64,000 nt of DNA from NCBI GenBank assembly GCA_025267735.1, contig CM046297.1:13948515-14012514 (forward strand), given 5' to 3'. Below are positions 27,367 through 39,300 of the stretch, in pieces. The DNA is from Mactra quadrangularis (lineage: Eukaryota > Mollusca > Bivalvia > Venerida > Mactridae). Position 1 is the stretch's first letter. Each line of letters opens with the position of its first letter. The notes beneath the pieces were generated by a model. It ran no database searches and was not told where the DNA came from. It saw only the letters and a list, made by a program, of their open reading frames with translations. The position numbers were made by a program, and so were the translations under genes.

Positions 27367-28077
27367 CTAATTTTTCAATGAAACTGGAAGTTGATTCCAC
27401 AGAGAACAACCATTGTAAACAAAGGATTTGGCACCAGCAGACTTAATTAAAGGAATACAATAACAACCATCACTGCTAAATCTTGTTCTATATGAATGAA
27501 CAGTATTCTGTTGTACAAAGTTTTCATGTAAATATGAGGGTGCTAAATTATTATGAATCTTGTACACATGACATAGTATAATTTGGTGTACCCTCTGTTC
27601 AACAGGAAGCCAACTCAAGAGTTCAAAGTGTTCTTTACTGATATGAGTTCTATGATGAAGATTTAGAATAAAACGGATCAGCTTGTTCTGTGTAATTTGA
27701 AGTTTTTGTTTCCACTTCTTACTAAGACCAGTGAACCAAAAACTACATGTATAGTCAAAGTGGCATTGTATAAGTGAGTTAACCAAAAGTTGTTTAGTGT
27801 GTTTAGTCAAATAGCTCCCTTTTCTGTAAAGAAACTTGAGTCTTGAGTTAGCCTTCTGTACAACAGAGGAAGCCATGGCATCACCAGAAAGACATTGATC
27901 AAGGTTAGCTCCTAAATATTTGACAGAGGATGTAGATTGAATTTCAGTGGTATTACATTTAACATTTAATGAATCAGCAGACTTAAGCTTATTCTTACTA
28001 CCAAACAAGATGGTTTCAGTTTTTCCTAAATGTAAAGATAATTTATTATCTATGAGCCACTTGATACACAATGACAA
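27367..28077 (-). mobile_element. 5'-truncated LINE: C-terminal part of reverse transcriptase
   Basis: A 236-codon open frame with no ATG at its start matches the thumb and C-terminal region of non-LTR reverse transcriptases. Landmarks are KTETILFGSK, SVKYLGANLD, the L..WLPVEQRVHQIILCHVYK block, LAPSYL and LWNQLPVSL near the end. This order is typical of the CR1/L2/Jockey group as I know it. The catalytic (F/Y)xDD box and the endonuclease are absent, so the copy is 5'-truncated and inactive. The frame has no internal stop, which suggests a fairly recent insertion. A 3' tail of about 150-200 nt probably runs toward 27180. Confidence 0.85.
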
Positions 28078-28913
28078 TTTTATTTGATAACAAACTACTC
28101 AATGAAAATATGTATTATGTTATCACATGAGTCGTTTTCATGAATACCGGGTATGTGACTTACACTGATAATTTTGATATCAATTTATATATACAGTAAA
28201 AGCTGAGAACACTGCACTGCACAAGTACTGACAATTCTGTCGAATTATCTCAACTGTCCAGTTTTTCTAATGTGACCTGTAACTGTAAATTTTGTTCAGT
28301 TTTATCACTTTTCCTTTTTTCAAAGTGTGCGAAATGACGTCAAATACTCAACTTCTACTGTATAAAATATATCTACTTAAGAAACTTCTAAGTACCCCGA
28401 CTTCCGTATTGTATGATAAAAAAGCACGAAAACCATGCAAGCAGACAACAGTATATGGTCCTATCCACATTTTCAATATTGATCGGACATTAATATTGAA
28501 ATTTAAAAGACTCCTACAATATAGAAATCGGGGTACTTACAAGTTTTGTTAAGTATACATCCATAGATAATGTTGATTACATAGACTACCCGGTACATTT
28601 TATCTTTCTTTAGATAACAGTAGTAAACTGGACTGTATGTATGTCATAATTTATGTCTAAATAATTACATTATATCAAGTTATAATTATTCAAAGATTAA
28701 TAAAAGACGACTAAAGGTAACTATTTTACTTATTTGATAAATAATTATGTAATTTTGTGCATGATACGGTCTTTACGATTAACTTTCATTAGCACTGGAA
28801 ATTTTGGTCTAGCAAAATGGAATATTTTACTGCACCTCGTATGAAAGGTAACCGTACTGACAAAAATCTTTGTAATTTGTTAAAATATTATGTCCATTTG
28901 AATGATTAAGCAA

Positions 28914-29194
28914 CTCGGGTTGGTAGCCCAGTTAATTGGTAGCATGCCTGGATTTAGAATCCCGAAGGGGGTACCTGTTTGAATCAAAACTGAGGAGATT
29001 ATGCCCTTCCATGAAAATTTAACAAAATTGTCAATTTTCCTCCATTAATATAAGGTATATGGAGAAGCGTCTGGCCTTGTGGAAGGGTAGGTGAGTACTG
29101 GTTAAAGACAAGGGTCGAGGAAAGCTAGGTTAGGTGTGCTGGACACCATAAAATAACCTAAAAGCTTGTCTTGACACAGTGTTAAACATAGTAT
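28914..29194 (+). mobile_element. SINE family A, best copy
   Basis: The tRNA-like head has an A-box-like TAGCCCAGTTAATTGGTAGC and a degenerate B box at about 28975-28986. The body carries GGTATATGGAGAAG and GGTGAGTACTGGTTAAAGAC, and it ends TTGACACAGTGTTAAAC. Other copies are at 2106 and 39230, the latter with a better B box. Confidence 0.75.
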
Positions 29195-29215
29195 AAATAA
29201 CTGTCAATTTAAAAA

Positions 29216-29420
29216 GAGGGCATGGCCAAGGGGTCATGACGTTGGACTGGTAATCATTGAATAGCTAACTCCACGTTAGTTTGAATCCCATCCAAAATCC
29301 TACCCCATTGTGTACATGAGCAAGAAACTTTATCCCTTGTACTGGGGGATCAGGAAGCAGACTTGAAAGTGATAGATATAAGTTGTAAGAACTTGTTTCA
29401 CAATCGAGCTGAAATATATT
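29216..29420 (+). mobile_element. SINE family B, copy 1
   Basis: The tRNA-like head has CATGGCCAAGGGGTCATGAC and B box TTAGTTTGAATCCC. The body includes CAAGAAACTTTATCCCTTG and CTGGGGGATCAGGAAGCAGA; the end is AAGAACTTGTTTCACAATCG. A second copy, split by an insertion, lies at 31661-32014. It sits about 130 bp upstream of the RING start codon. Confidence 0.72.
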
Positions 29421-29552
29421 AGTATACCTTACATTTCTTCTTATAAATTGAAAAAAAATCTGATTACATAGAATTTTTTAAAATTGTAATTGAAACAAAC
29501 TTAGTGCTTTATATATAGTACTTTGATTTAACTTATATCTTGTGTTTTGTAG

Positions 29553-32191
29553 ATGAGTAATAGTGTCATTGAGAGTCAGGTAGAATGTCCAATATGTAGG
29601 GAGCGATATAACAATCCTAAAGTGTTACCATGTCAACATACCTTCTGTCTTCAATGTTTGGAGAGAATTGCGCTTGATGGGTAAATATTTAGATTACAAG
29701 ACTCCCTGTATATACCCCACTCGGCTAACTCAGTGGGTAGTGCACTAGTCTACTGATTGAGGGGTTGTAGATTCCCAGCTGGGCATACTTTCGTGGAGCT
29801 TGGTCATTAAAAAGTTTTCTAAAGCCATTCTCCCACCTACTACTGATTCTAAATCATGTAGGGCAGTAGTCAGTCACTGACGGAAGTAAGCAGCTCGTAA
29901 TTGGTTAACAGCCAAATCCAGAGATTTAGCCTTTCCAGGAACAGTGAGTAGGTGGATTGACCACTGTGATATAGCCTACCCACTGTGTTGCTAGGGCGTT
30001 AAACACAACAACAAAAAAACAACAACAAAAAAACAAGGATCCTTGTACTAAACTACATAATTTTATGCCAGATCGTCAGAAAATTGTCACTTCATAAGAA
30101 ACAGTCTACAGAATAAGTGGGAGTCTGTTTACCGGGGACAACCAATTTCTACGGGGACAACCAATTTCTACTTTGGGCAAACAAAAAATTATTATGAGCA
30201 ACCAAATTTCTACAAACAAGAAATAGTGCTAGCTGCCATAATGACCTGTTGGAGCAAACACTTTCATATCCTGATTTCGTAGACTGCAGAAATGTCTTAA
30301 AAAGCAACCTGGAATTTCCAAAATGTACCTGTCCATTAGTGTATTTCTTGACTGTGTCCCCTTGACCCCTGGGTCTTAATTTCAGATATGGGAATGAAGT
30401 AAGTTGTCCAGAATGCCGTACTAATCATCAAATACCTTTAGACGGTGTCTCGGGATTTCCTACCAACATTTCTATTCAACGACTCATGGAAGTAGTAACA
30501 TCCTCTAGTGCTCAACATATACAACCAACGGCACCTCCATTATCACACGAAAGTTATGGCAATGATAGAACCAGAGATGATGAGGTTAGTTTTATATATA
30601 TATATGCACTGGGCTTTACACCATATTAACACAATTATGGTTATTTAACAGTAGCCAGCACACCTAACCTCTATTAAGACCAGCAAAATAGATTATCTTA
30701 TTATCAAAAGGGTCTTATCATAGAGACACTTTTGTTCACAAATTAAGCATTTGGGTCTTAATAATTGTCAAAGATTTTGAAATAACAAAAGTGGTCTTAA
30801 TAGCGGAATTTCACTGTATTACATTATGTGTTGTCTCCAATTTTAGCGAGAAACTTGAGTCAATAGCAATCATTTTATGTTGTCTCATCTTTTCAGAATG
30901 AGAATACATGTAACTTTAACCGCTTAGAGAGGTATGTATCAACAAATTTAATAAATGTTATTTATTTGTTAATGCAACCTGTAAAATATCAATTTAAGTT
31001 TTGAGTTAAGTTTGAACCACATGAAATTGTCATGTTACCTCCCTTTGATTTTGAAAAATCAAAGAAAGGTAACATGACTATTCCCTGTGGTTTGAACCCT
31101 TTACCTTCCAAGTCATCAGCAAACACTCTAACAAATTGCAACACAAGCTAGCTCAGTGGCAAGGGAGAACAAGTGCCTTTGCTACATATAGAATGTAAAC
31201 TTCGTGTTCATCTGCACAAAACAGACTTAAAATCTAGAGCTGTTGACATTCTGAGTTCATTTCTCCCTTTTTCAATTTTGGATTCCTGGGAAAGGGATTG
31301 AAGATATCTGGGGTTAGCTTTCAAATAATCCTCTATGCTGAAATTTAACCAATAAATGAGCATTATTATGTCAATCATTTCATATACATGTATATATTAA
31401 CACAATGATGGTCATAAAAATTGGTTACCACATGTAGTTGAAAATAAAAATGGTGAAGACTAGTTTAGCACCAACCCATCAAAATAAACAGAAAATCTAC
31501 ATCTTCAGTTGTTTAGATGCTTGTTACGCTTCTCCCAGTCATTTTTTCATAGAATATTAAACTCCTAAATGTTGAACAATGACAGTATACTACTCTAAAA
31601 CATACATGAATTATATTTTTTCCTAATTCGACAACGCAAGCTATTAGATTTTGATAGTCAGAGCCAGGGTGGCCATGTGGGTAATCATTAGATATTTAGC
31701 TCCAGATTGGTTGGAATCTACTCAAAAAACCAAAACCTACCCCATTGTTTCCTTGTGCAAGAAACTTTATCCTAGCTTTTAGCTCACTACTGGGGGACCA
31801 GAAAGCAGACTGGAAATTGATTAATCTAAGCATAACCCGATAAAAATCCATGTTCCAAACTGAGATTCGAATCCATGACTTCTCGAGTCGTAAGCGGACA
31901 CTCTACCACATAGCCATAAAAGCTAACTTGAAGGCAAGTTAGTACAAGTGCTGTATTTTACCTCTGCAACATAAGTTTTAAGAACTTGTTTCACAATCAA
32001 GCTAAAATAAATTTATGTAAACTGTAGTCCGAGAGAAAATGAAGGATATGCTGGAAGGAATGCTACTCATGGAATCCATAGAATATTGACTACAGAACGT
32101 TCAGTAGACTTTCTGGGATATGAAGAAAATCAGACATCAAATAGTGAAAGGAATAGCTTTATGGATTCCATTAGAACTCACTGTACATTTG
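29553..32191 (+). CDS. RING-type (C3HC4) E3 ubiquitin ligase, N-terminal exons
   Basis: Exons are 29553-29680, 30386-30584, 30897-30931 and 32028-32191, all with GT..AG borders and an open frame of 175 codons. The ATG is the first base after a strong acceptor (TGTTTTGTAG), so a non-coding upstream exon is likely. The RING has C12, C15, C27, H29, C32, C35, C50 and C53, with the CPIC, LPCQHTFC and CPECR blocks seen in TRIM-like ligases. The PTNISIQRLMEV segment after the RING is also TRIM-like. RING domains recruit an E2 enzyme and transfer ubiquitin. No B-box follows; exons 2-4 encode a Ser/Asn-rich, probably disordered region. Exon 4 ends in phase 1, which does not fit the next recognisable exon (33379). 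Joining exon 2 directly to 33379 keeps the frame, so exons 3-4 may be alternative, or a short exon is missing. The ortholog is not recognised. Confidence 0.8.
29714..30036 (+). mobile_element. SINE family C, full copy in RING intron 1
   Basis: A box CGGCTAACTCAGTGGGTAGT and B-box-like GGGGTTGTAGATTCCC at 29761-29776. The body contains GAGATTTAGCCTTTCCAGGA and ATTGACCACTGTGATAT; the tail is GTTAAACACAACAACAAAAA. It begins about 33 bp after the donor of RING exon 1. A truncated copy is at 39721. Confidence 0.75.
30650..30820. mobile_element. MITE related to 53492-53669, diverged copy
   Basis: The right end GGTCTTAATAGCGGAATTTC and the inner AAATTAAGCATTTGGG and TTTTGAAATAACAAAAG match the order at 53580-53660. 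The left end (CTATTAAGACCAGC) is shortened. It lies in intron 2 of the RING gene. Confidence 0.5.
31661..32014 (+). mobile_element. SINE family B, copy 2, split by a nested insertion
   Basis: It matches 29216-29420 on both sides of an interruption: CAAGAAACTTTATCCTAGC.., CTGGGGGACCAGAAAGCAGA before it, then TAAGAACTTGTTTCACAATC after it. The 3' end stops about 14 bp before RING exon 4, so this SINE provides the sequence around that splice acceptor. Confidence 0.72.
31836..31969 (-). mobile_element. 134-bp tRNA-like insertion nested in the SINE
   Basis: Flanked by the 5-bp duplication CATAA (31831-31835 and 31970-31974). Read on the minus strand it holds a tRNA-like segment, GGCTATGTGGTAGAGTGTCC, and a B-box-like GGATTCGAATC. 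Extra sequence lies 5' of the tRNA-like part, so it is not a simple SINE head. Its source is uncertain. Confidence 0.55.
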
Positions 32192-32322
32192 GTAAGATCA
32201 GGCTCTCAATATTCATTAAAGAAAAACAACATAAAATGAGACAGATTAGAGTCTCCAGATTTTTTGTTTTAAACAGGACTAGATACATTCTAGTCTAGAC
32301 TAGTTACTTGTCTGATAATTAG

Positions 32323-32610
32323 TTATACCCCCGCTTCGAAGAAGAGGGGGGTATATTGTTTTACCCTTGTCCGTGCGTGCGTCCGTCCGTCCGTCCGTCC
32401 GTGCGTCCGTCCGTTACAAAATTTCCGTCGCAGTTTTCTCAGCAACTATAACATGCAGCAGCCTAAAACTTTGCATATTGCTTCATCCTATAGTCCCATG
32501 TGGTGTAAAGCGATTTCATGCTCCTTGCTCATCTACTTCCTGTTTGTCGCATATTTTTAGATTTTGGCGGGGGTATCACTAGTGAGAATTAGCTCACAGA
32601 TTTACTTGTT
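32323..32610 (+). mobile_element. CCCCCGCTT repeat, copy 2, in RING intron 4
   Basis: Nearly identical to 24294-24560 apart from an expanded GTCC microsatellite (32377-32415). It carries the shared core AAAATTTCCGTCGCAGTTTT and the TTTGGCGGGGGTATCACTAG end. The open frame across it (VRPSVRASVR) is a by-product of the microsatellite. Confidence 0.8.
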
Positions 32611-33378
32611 TGTTTTGTCTTTTTATTTATATTTTATACATTATAACATACTTATATTGTAGCCAGTCTATTTTCTATCATACTGCATTGAGAGAGAGGT
32701 CTGAATTATATCTGATGAATTTCGGATAGAGATGTAGACTGGCTCAAGATAATTAGTGGGATAATTATTGAAAATAAAACACTTCATTGCCTGGAATCCA
32801 GGCTAATTCTAGTCCTACGCAACTATTTTTTGTTTGTACATTTTTCTAGAAAACATGTCCTCATGATCAAAAATTTATGTAGGGTCTTATACATTTGTAT
32901 TTAGGACTACCAAGTAGGTTGATTCATGATATATACTAGAGTTAGTCAGACAAGAACCTAACGAGTTTGAGTTAATTTGATAGACTTGAAATTTGAAACT
33001 TGCGGGTGTTATTTGACGCAGATGTGCATTTGGATTAAGAAAATTGCCATTCCGTTCCGAATGAAATTCAGAAATATTCACTTTGTTGTGCACTTATTGT
33101 CATTTTGACCATTCTTTACAGAACTTGTAATTTGAATAACAACAAATTTAGTTACAATTATTACTAAAGAATAACAACTTAGTGAGTTTGTTTTAAAGAA
33201 AGCTCTGAAGAATTAGAGTGATTTACTAAAATTTATACATGTAATTATCAATTGTTTTGAAAGTTTACTCTTTCCATTTATTGCAAGAAAAGCTCTGCCT
33301 GATATGCTTTTTATACAAAGTTCTTATAATGTGGGGTCTATGTTGCTATATGAAATTATATGACATATTTTTTTATAG

Positions 33379-36300
33379 ATGCACAAATGTAGTAAGTTTA
33401 TGAAACTAGTATCTTTTGTAGCAAACATTGGACGTTTTTATAGAAGATTCCTTGGAAGGTTGTTCCAACCAACAGAAGTGAGTAAGTATTAATTTGAGAA
33501 TACTAATTTAGACTTTTATACTGGGATAGATATTATTATTTATCATTATTTTTTATTATGGGTGGGGTGTATATAAATGTCAGCTTGTCGGTCAGTAGGT
33601 CAGTAGCTTTTTCGTGTCGGCTCAATTTCTCAGCACCTTTTATACGGTTATTCTCAATACGAAGGTCCATTTGACAAAATGTTACATAACTTCCTGCTAG
33701 TAAGTAAGAAAATGAATTTTAGTGTTTCGTCCATTACCTAGTAGATGTCCAATGATTGTGTGAAAAAATTACAAAAATCGGACTGTTGATAAAATCGTAA
33801 CCGCCATTTTAGACCCTTATTTTAAATTTCCGTTACTGTCGCCAGTCCACCCCTGTGTTGTTTGCAATAAAATTGCAGAGAACACGGCCACTGAAAGAGT
33901 TAAATTTGCATGCATATGCATTGGTAAACAATTGAAATTTGTACTTAAAAGGCTCTGTAAAACAGTATATCAGACATTTTTGAAATATCTAATGTAGAGT
34001 GCATGTCGCCAGACTTTATACTTTTCATAAAATTTCCGATACCGTGTCTGCCACAGCTAGATTGGAAAGCAAAATATCAACACAGAGTTATAAACAACGC
34101 TTTAAAGTTATCTTAGTTTCATTGATTATTAAATAAATTAACAGAAACCTTTGGTATGAATGAGTATGTGAATGACAAATGCGAAAGGTGTCAATAAAAA
34201 GTAAATAAGCAAAATTTCCGTTACCGGTGCTGCTGAAAATACCAGCTATATTGAAACGGTATAATGACGATAAATACATCAATTGACTATAACTGTTTAT
34301 AGATGGTCGAATAATTCTTCGTTTGTAACTTTGTAGAGCTCAAACCACGTAATTTCAATACGAATTTAAAATTTCCGTGATTTAAATTTCCGTTACCATG
34401 TTTGGAATATCAGTCATATACGTTTCGTGGGGACATTGCGCCAGTCAATGCATCATATATTTATGTCACTTATGACTTCAGGAACGCCTTGTGGTAAAAT
34501 AATACAATTTTGAGTTTGTTAGATAAATTAAGAAATAGTTTAATTATGAAGGTTTTTACAGGCTGACAGTTCTTTAATTAATTGCAATATAAGTTCTATG
34601 TTGAGCTGAAAATAACACGCTGTGTATTATGAACTACGAGCACAAATATGCCTTTAAATTCAAATATTGATTTACTTCAAGAAATTATCAAAATACGACA
34701 GATAGAGATTATAAGTGTACCAAATTTCCGTTACTATGTGGTAACGGATATTTTGTGATTTTTGTCAGTAATAAAACAGCATTGTAAGTTTGAAATTGAT
34801 TTCAAGTCATTACCATTTTTACCAAAGGTTAATAAAATACACGAATTAGTCTCGAACAAGTAGACCAAGTACCATAAGACAATAGTGTTAAGCAGATCTT
34901 TATATTATAGCTCATCAGAGCCAGAGCACGATCTGTTCAATGTGATCTACTCTAATTGATGTTTGTCCGTCGTCCGTCCTAAGTCTCTTAAAATTGTATT
35001 GACAAAATTTAAAGCCATCAGTGATCAACTTTTGCACGACGCATTTAATAAAGGTCAGCCACCTTTTTTCCAAATTTAGCCCCTGTCATGGGTTCAATGA
35101 CAATATTGACACTGCCTCAGGGATCAACATATTTGAATACTGGCCCGCTAAAAGGGACTCAATGCTAAGCATGGAATTATATTACGAAATATTGAGAACA
35201 AATTCGTAAATTGTATGGCCTAGAGCTTTATTGTTTGCATTGCCAACTCAAAGACACACTTTTATACAGATAAATGTATCAAATGTACAATCTATTTCTC
35301 ATGTTCTCCTCGGGACTCTCTCAATATCCTCTTTGTATCATATATACATGTATATCAGTTTACTGAATGGAAAAGATACGAACATATTTAAATCACGTCC
35401 TCGTCATTTTGTTAAATATTATTGCAGAGATCAAATAATGTCAGGTGGCAGATATCTCTGTGAACAAAATTTCCGTTACTATGTTGTTTTTGCGGATAAG
35501 CGTTGTTTTTACCGAGTTATGATCTCGCTCATTCTTAATCAGTGTCTTAGTTTTATGTTTCAACTGAACCACGTCATCTGTTTGAACAAAAGCATACAAG
35601 TTTTCAAATAATTAATGCGTTTGTTATTCTCGTCGTATTTTTTTATTATGTATATAGAACATATGATATGAAAAAATATGTTGTATTTGTGTAAGCTTTT
35701 TGACTTAGAAATAAAATGCAACTATAAAGTAACGCATTTGTAGGTTCAGTTAAAGACTTTGTGGGTTTGACTAGGGTTTAAAGACTTATATAATCAATAT
35801 AAAATTTCCGTTACCATTGCACCTGTTCTTTATACATATACGTGCCTTTTAAGTATGCGGCTTAGCACAGGTAATATGTACATTTTTTGTATCGGCAATG
35901 ATCAAAGTGAAGTATAAGAAACAGCTGGTTATCATTGTGACGTCCACAAATAATAGAAAACAATTGGATGGTGACCAATGATTACAGTCTTGATTTTACC
36001 TTTAGCATTGAAAAGTGTGCCTAAAGTTCAGTGGCATGTAATGACCTCATTAAGAAGTCATTGTAGTCGATTATTTTATTTTTAGACAAAGACATGTATA
36101 ATTGTTGAAAACCAAACCATTATTTTTGCACGGAAGAAGATATTTGTGTGTACGCCTTTACTGTCTGCAATGAGGGTACAAAATCGGATGTTAAAAGCGA
36201 ATAGTAAAATGTTTACACCTTACCCTCTTTATATGGCCATAGCACAGGCAATAAGATAGTTTTGCATCCAGAAAATTAGATTTACATCCCTGATACATGC

Positions 36301-39300
36301 ATAATAATGCAAAAATCATTTAGAACTGTTTTATTTGAAGTTGATTTTTCACATATTCACATTCCCCAATGGACCTCCGTATTGAGAATTGCCGTATAAC
36401 GGATTTAATTAAGACTTCATAAATAAACCAGCACCGTGTTCAGTTACCCTGAACGTTCCAAAACTTTCTGTAACGGAAGTGTCGGAACACCTCAAACTAA
36501 AGACAACTCAACCCGAGACAACTCAATCCACTACTAACGGATTGAGTTGTCCCAACTTTGAGTTGAGTTTTGCTCGGGTTGAGTTGTCTCATACCCTTAA
36601 CATTAGCTATCAGTCGTTACTGAACACGTGGCAGATATCAAGCTGACATGTGCATATCATGTTTTGGTTACGGTCCATTGATTTTTGCAGAGTAATGGCC
36701 TGTGATGAAAAATCTTGTCCACTCATTTCGTTTGGGGGTATTTTATCACATTCAGTGATAAGTCTAGTTATTATTATTATTATCATTACATGAATTATTA
36801 TTATTATTATTATATATTGAAACAATTTAATTTATCAGAATTTGTTACTAAACAATAACTTACTCCAGGGAGAGTAATAGTGATATATAAGAAGTATGTT
36901 AGCATCACAATAACCATAAGGAGTCCTAATATAGAAATCTTGGGAATAACTATGGAAAGCCTTGACTGTCTTATATGTACATTAACGAACGTTGTTGTGT
37001 TGAAATAGCATTATATCAAGTAGTTTGTTCATTATAGTGAGTGCTTTCTTTATTATATTCGGTGGTTTGATCATTATATTGAGTACATTCTTCATTATAC
37101 TCGGTGGTTTGGTCATTATATAAAGTGCATTCTTCATTATACTCGGTGGTTTGGTCATTATATAAAGTGCATTCTTCATTATACTTGGTGGTTTGATCAT
37201 TATATTGAGTACATTCTTCATTATACTCGGTGGTTTGATCATTATATTGAGTACATTCTTCATTATACTCGGTGGTTTGATCATTATATAAAGTGCATTC
37301 TTCATTATACTCTGTGGTTTGAGCATTATATAAGGTGCATTCTTCATTATATTCTGTGGTTTGGTCATTATATTGTGTCGATGGTACCCTATGCTAAGTC
37401 AAGATGTCTTTATATGATGTGAATTGAGGATTATATTATGTAAAACTGTCCTCATATATCACCAAAAGTGCGATTTAATTGCTTTTATGTATGCTAATGT
37501 TCTCAAGAAACTGGCGAGTGCAACTTTCACATTTAAAAAACCAACAAATGCAAAAATTCTTAGAAAAATGTTGTTTCGGAATGGATAAAATAACGTTGTT
37601 TGAAGCACAAAAGATTACTCCGGATATCGTGTCTTTACTTTAGAAGATTTCCCGATGGAACACTGGCGCGCTTGCGAGGCATGACTGTGCATAAGAAAAA
37701 TAACCCCGTTAATTTGGTCCTGTCAATATAATGAAGAAGGCACTTAATATAATGATCAAACCACCGAATATAATATAGAATGTACTTTATATAATGATCA
37801 AACCACAGAGTATAATGAGGAATGCACTTCATATAATGATCAAACCATCGAGTATAATGAAGAATGTACTCAATATAATGATCAAACCACCGAGTATAAT
37901 GAAGAATGTACTCAATATAATGATCAAACCACCAAGTATAATGAAGAATGCACTTTATATAATGACCAAACCACCGAGTATAATGAAGAAAGCACCCAAT
38001 ATAATGATCAAACCACGGAATATAATATAGAATGCACTTTATATAATGATCAAACCACCGAGTATAATGAAGAAAGCACCCAATATAATGATCAAACCAC
38101 GGAGTATAATGAAGAATGCACTTTATATAATGATCAAACCACCGAGTATAATGAAGAATGTACTCAATATAATGATCAAACCACCGAGTATAATGAAGAA
38201 TGCACTTTATATAATGATCAAACCACCGAGTATAATGAAAACACTCAATGTAATAATTTAACCACCGAGTATAATGAAGAATGCACTTTATATAATGATC
38301 AAACCACCGAGTATAATGAAGAATGCACTTTATATAATGATCAAACCACCGAGTATAATGAAAACACTCAATGTAATAATTTAACCACCAAGTATAATGA
38401 AGAATGCACTTTATATAATGATCAAACCACCGAGTATAATGAAGAATGCACTTTATATAATGATCAAACCACCGAGTATAATGAAGAATGCACTTTATAT
38501 AATGATCATACCACCGAGTACAATGAAGAATGTACTCAGTATAATGAACAAACCACTGAATATAATGAAGAATACACTTTATATAATGATCAAACCACCG
38601 AGTATAATGAAGAATGTACTCAGTATAATGATCAAACCACCGAGTATAATGAAGATTGCACTTTATATAATGATCAAACCACCAAGTATAATGAAGAATG
38701 TACTCAGTATAATGATCAAACCACCGAGTATAATGAAGAATGCACTTTATATAATGATCAAACCACCGAGTATCATGAAGAATGTACTCAGTATAATGAT
38801 CAAACCACCGAGTATAATGAAAAATGCACTTTATATAATGATCAAACCACCGAGTATAATGAAAACACTCAATGTAATAATTTAACCACCGAGTATAATG
38901 AAGAATGCTCCTTGTATAATGATCAAACCACTTTATATATTGAAAGAAGCACTTCATATAATAAACAAACCACCGAGTATAATGAAGAGAGCACTCAATA
39001 TTAGAACAAACTACTTAATATAATGTTATTTCAACATAACAACGCTTGTGAATGTACGTATAAGACAGTCAAGGCTTTCCATAAATAACGCTTATCTTCT
39101 ATTTCAGTTGAACGGTTACTTATAGGTCATTTGATTTTACTGACATTTCCAAGATGTGTAGCTGGTGAGTAAAACATTTATCAAGTTTAGTTTTAATCTG
39201 CATTGATTGCATGCAAGCAATTGAACTGTGTCTTAATTGAGTTGGTAGAAATCTAGTTTCCTAAAGAGGTTACAGGTTTGAATCCCTTGACAAGAATGTC

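Larger units (their letters stand above)
36951..39083. mobile_element. Foldback transposon with satellite arms
   Basis: The outer 80 bp at each end are inverted copies differing at about 8 positions (36951-37030 and 39004-39083; termini TATGGAAAGCCTTGACTGTC). Exact 6-bp duplications AATAAC flank them (36945-36950 and 39084-39089). Inside each end is an array of the same satellite in opposite orientation, leaving a 350-bp unique centre (about 37380-37724) with no transposase frame. This architecture is that of foldback (FB-like) elements: long inverted repeats made largely of tandem repeats. The arms are very unequal, about 0.35 and 1.28 kb. It lies in the RING gene intron, ending 24 bp before the next exon. 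Confidence 0.82.

Noticed and set aside
28914..28990. Second tRNA-like sequence
   Set aside because: Degenerate B box and a shared SINE body with two other copies; it is a SINE head.
32367..32582. 71-codon plus-strand frame with RPSVRASVR repeats
   Set aside because: It lies inside a mobile repeat with a near-identical copy at 24294-24560 and is driven by the GTCC microsatellite.
35231..35611. 126-codon frame in the 2.76-kb element
   Set aside because: No domain recognised, and it spans one of the repeated 13-bp motifs; no sign of a transposase.
37635..38957. A 440-codon minus-strand frame
   Set aside because: It follows the 42-bp satellite of the foldback element; frames are open on the opposite strand too. 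Kept as a low-probability question, not annotated as a gene.
37032..39003. CRISPR-like array
   Set aside because: Repeats are contiguous 42-bp satellite units without unique spacers, in an intron of a eukaryotic gene.
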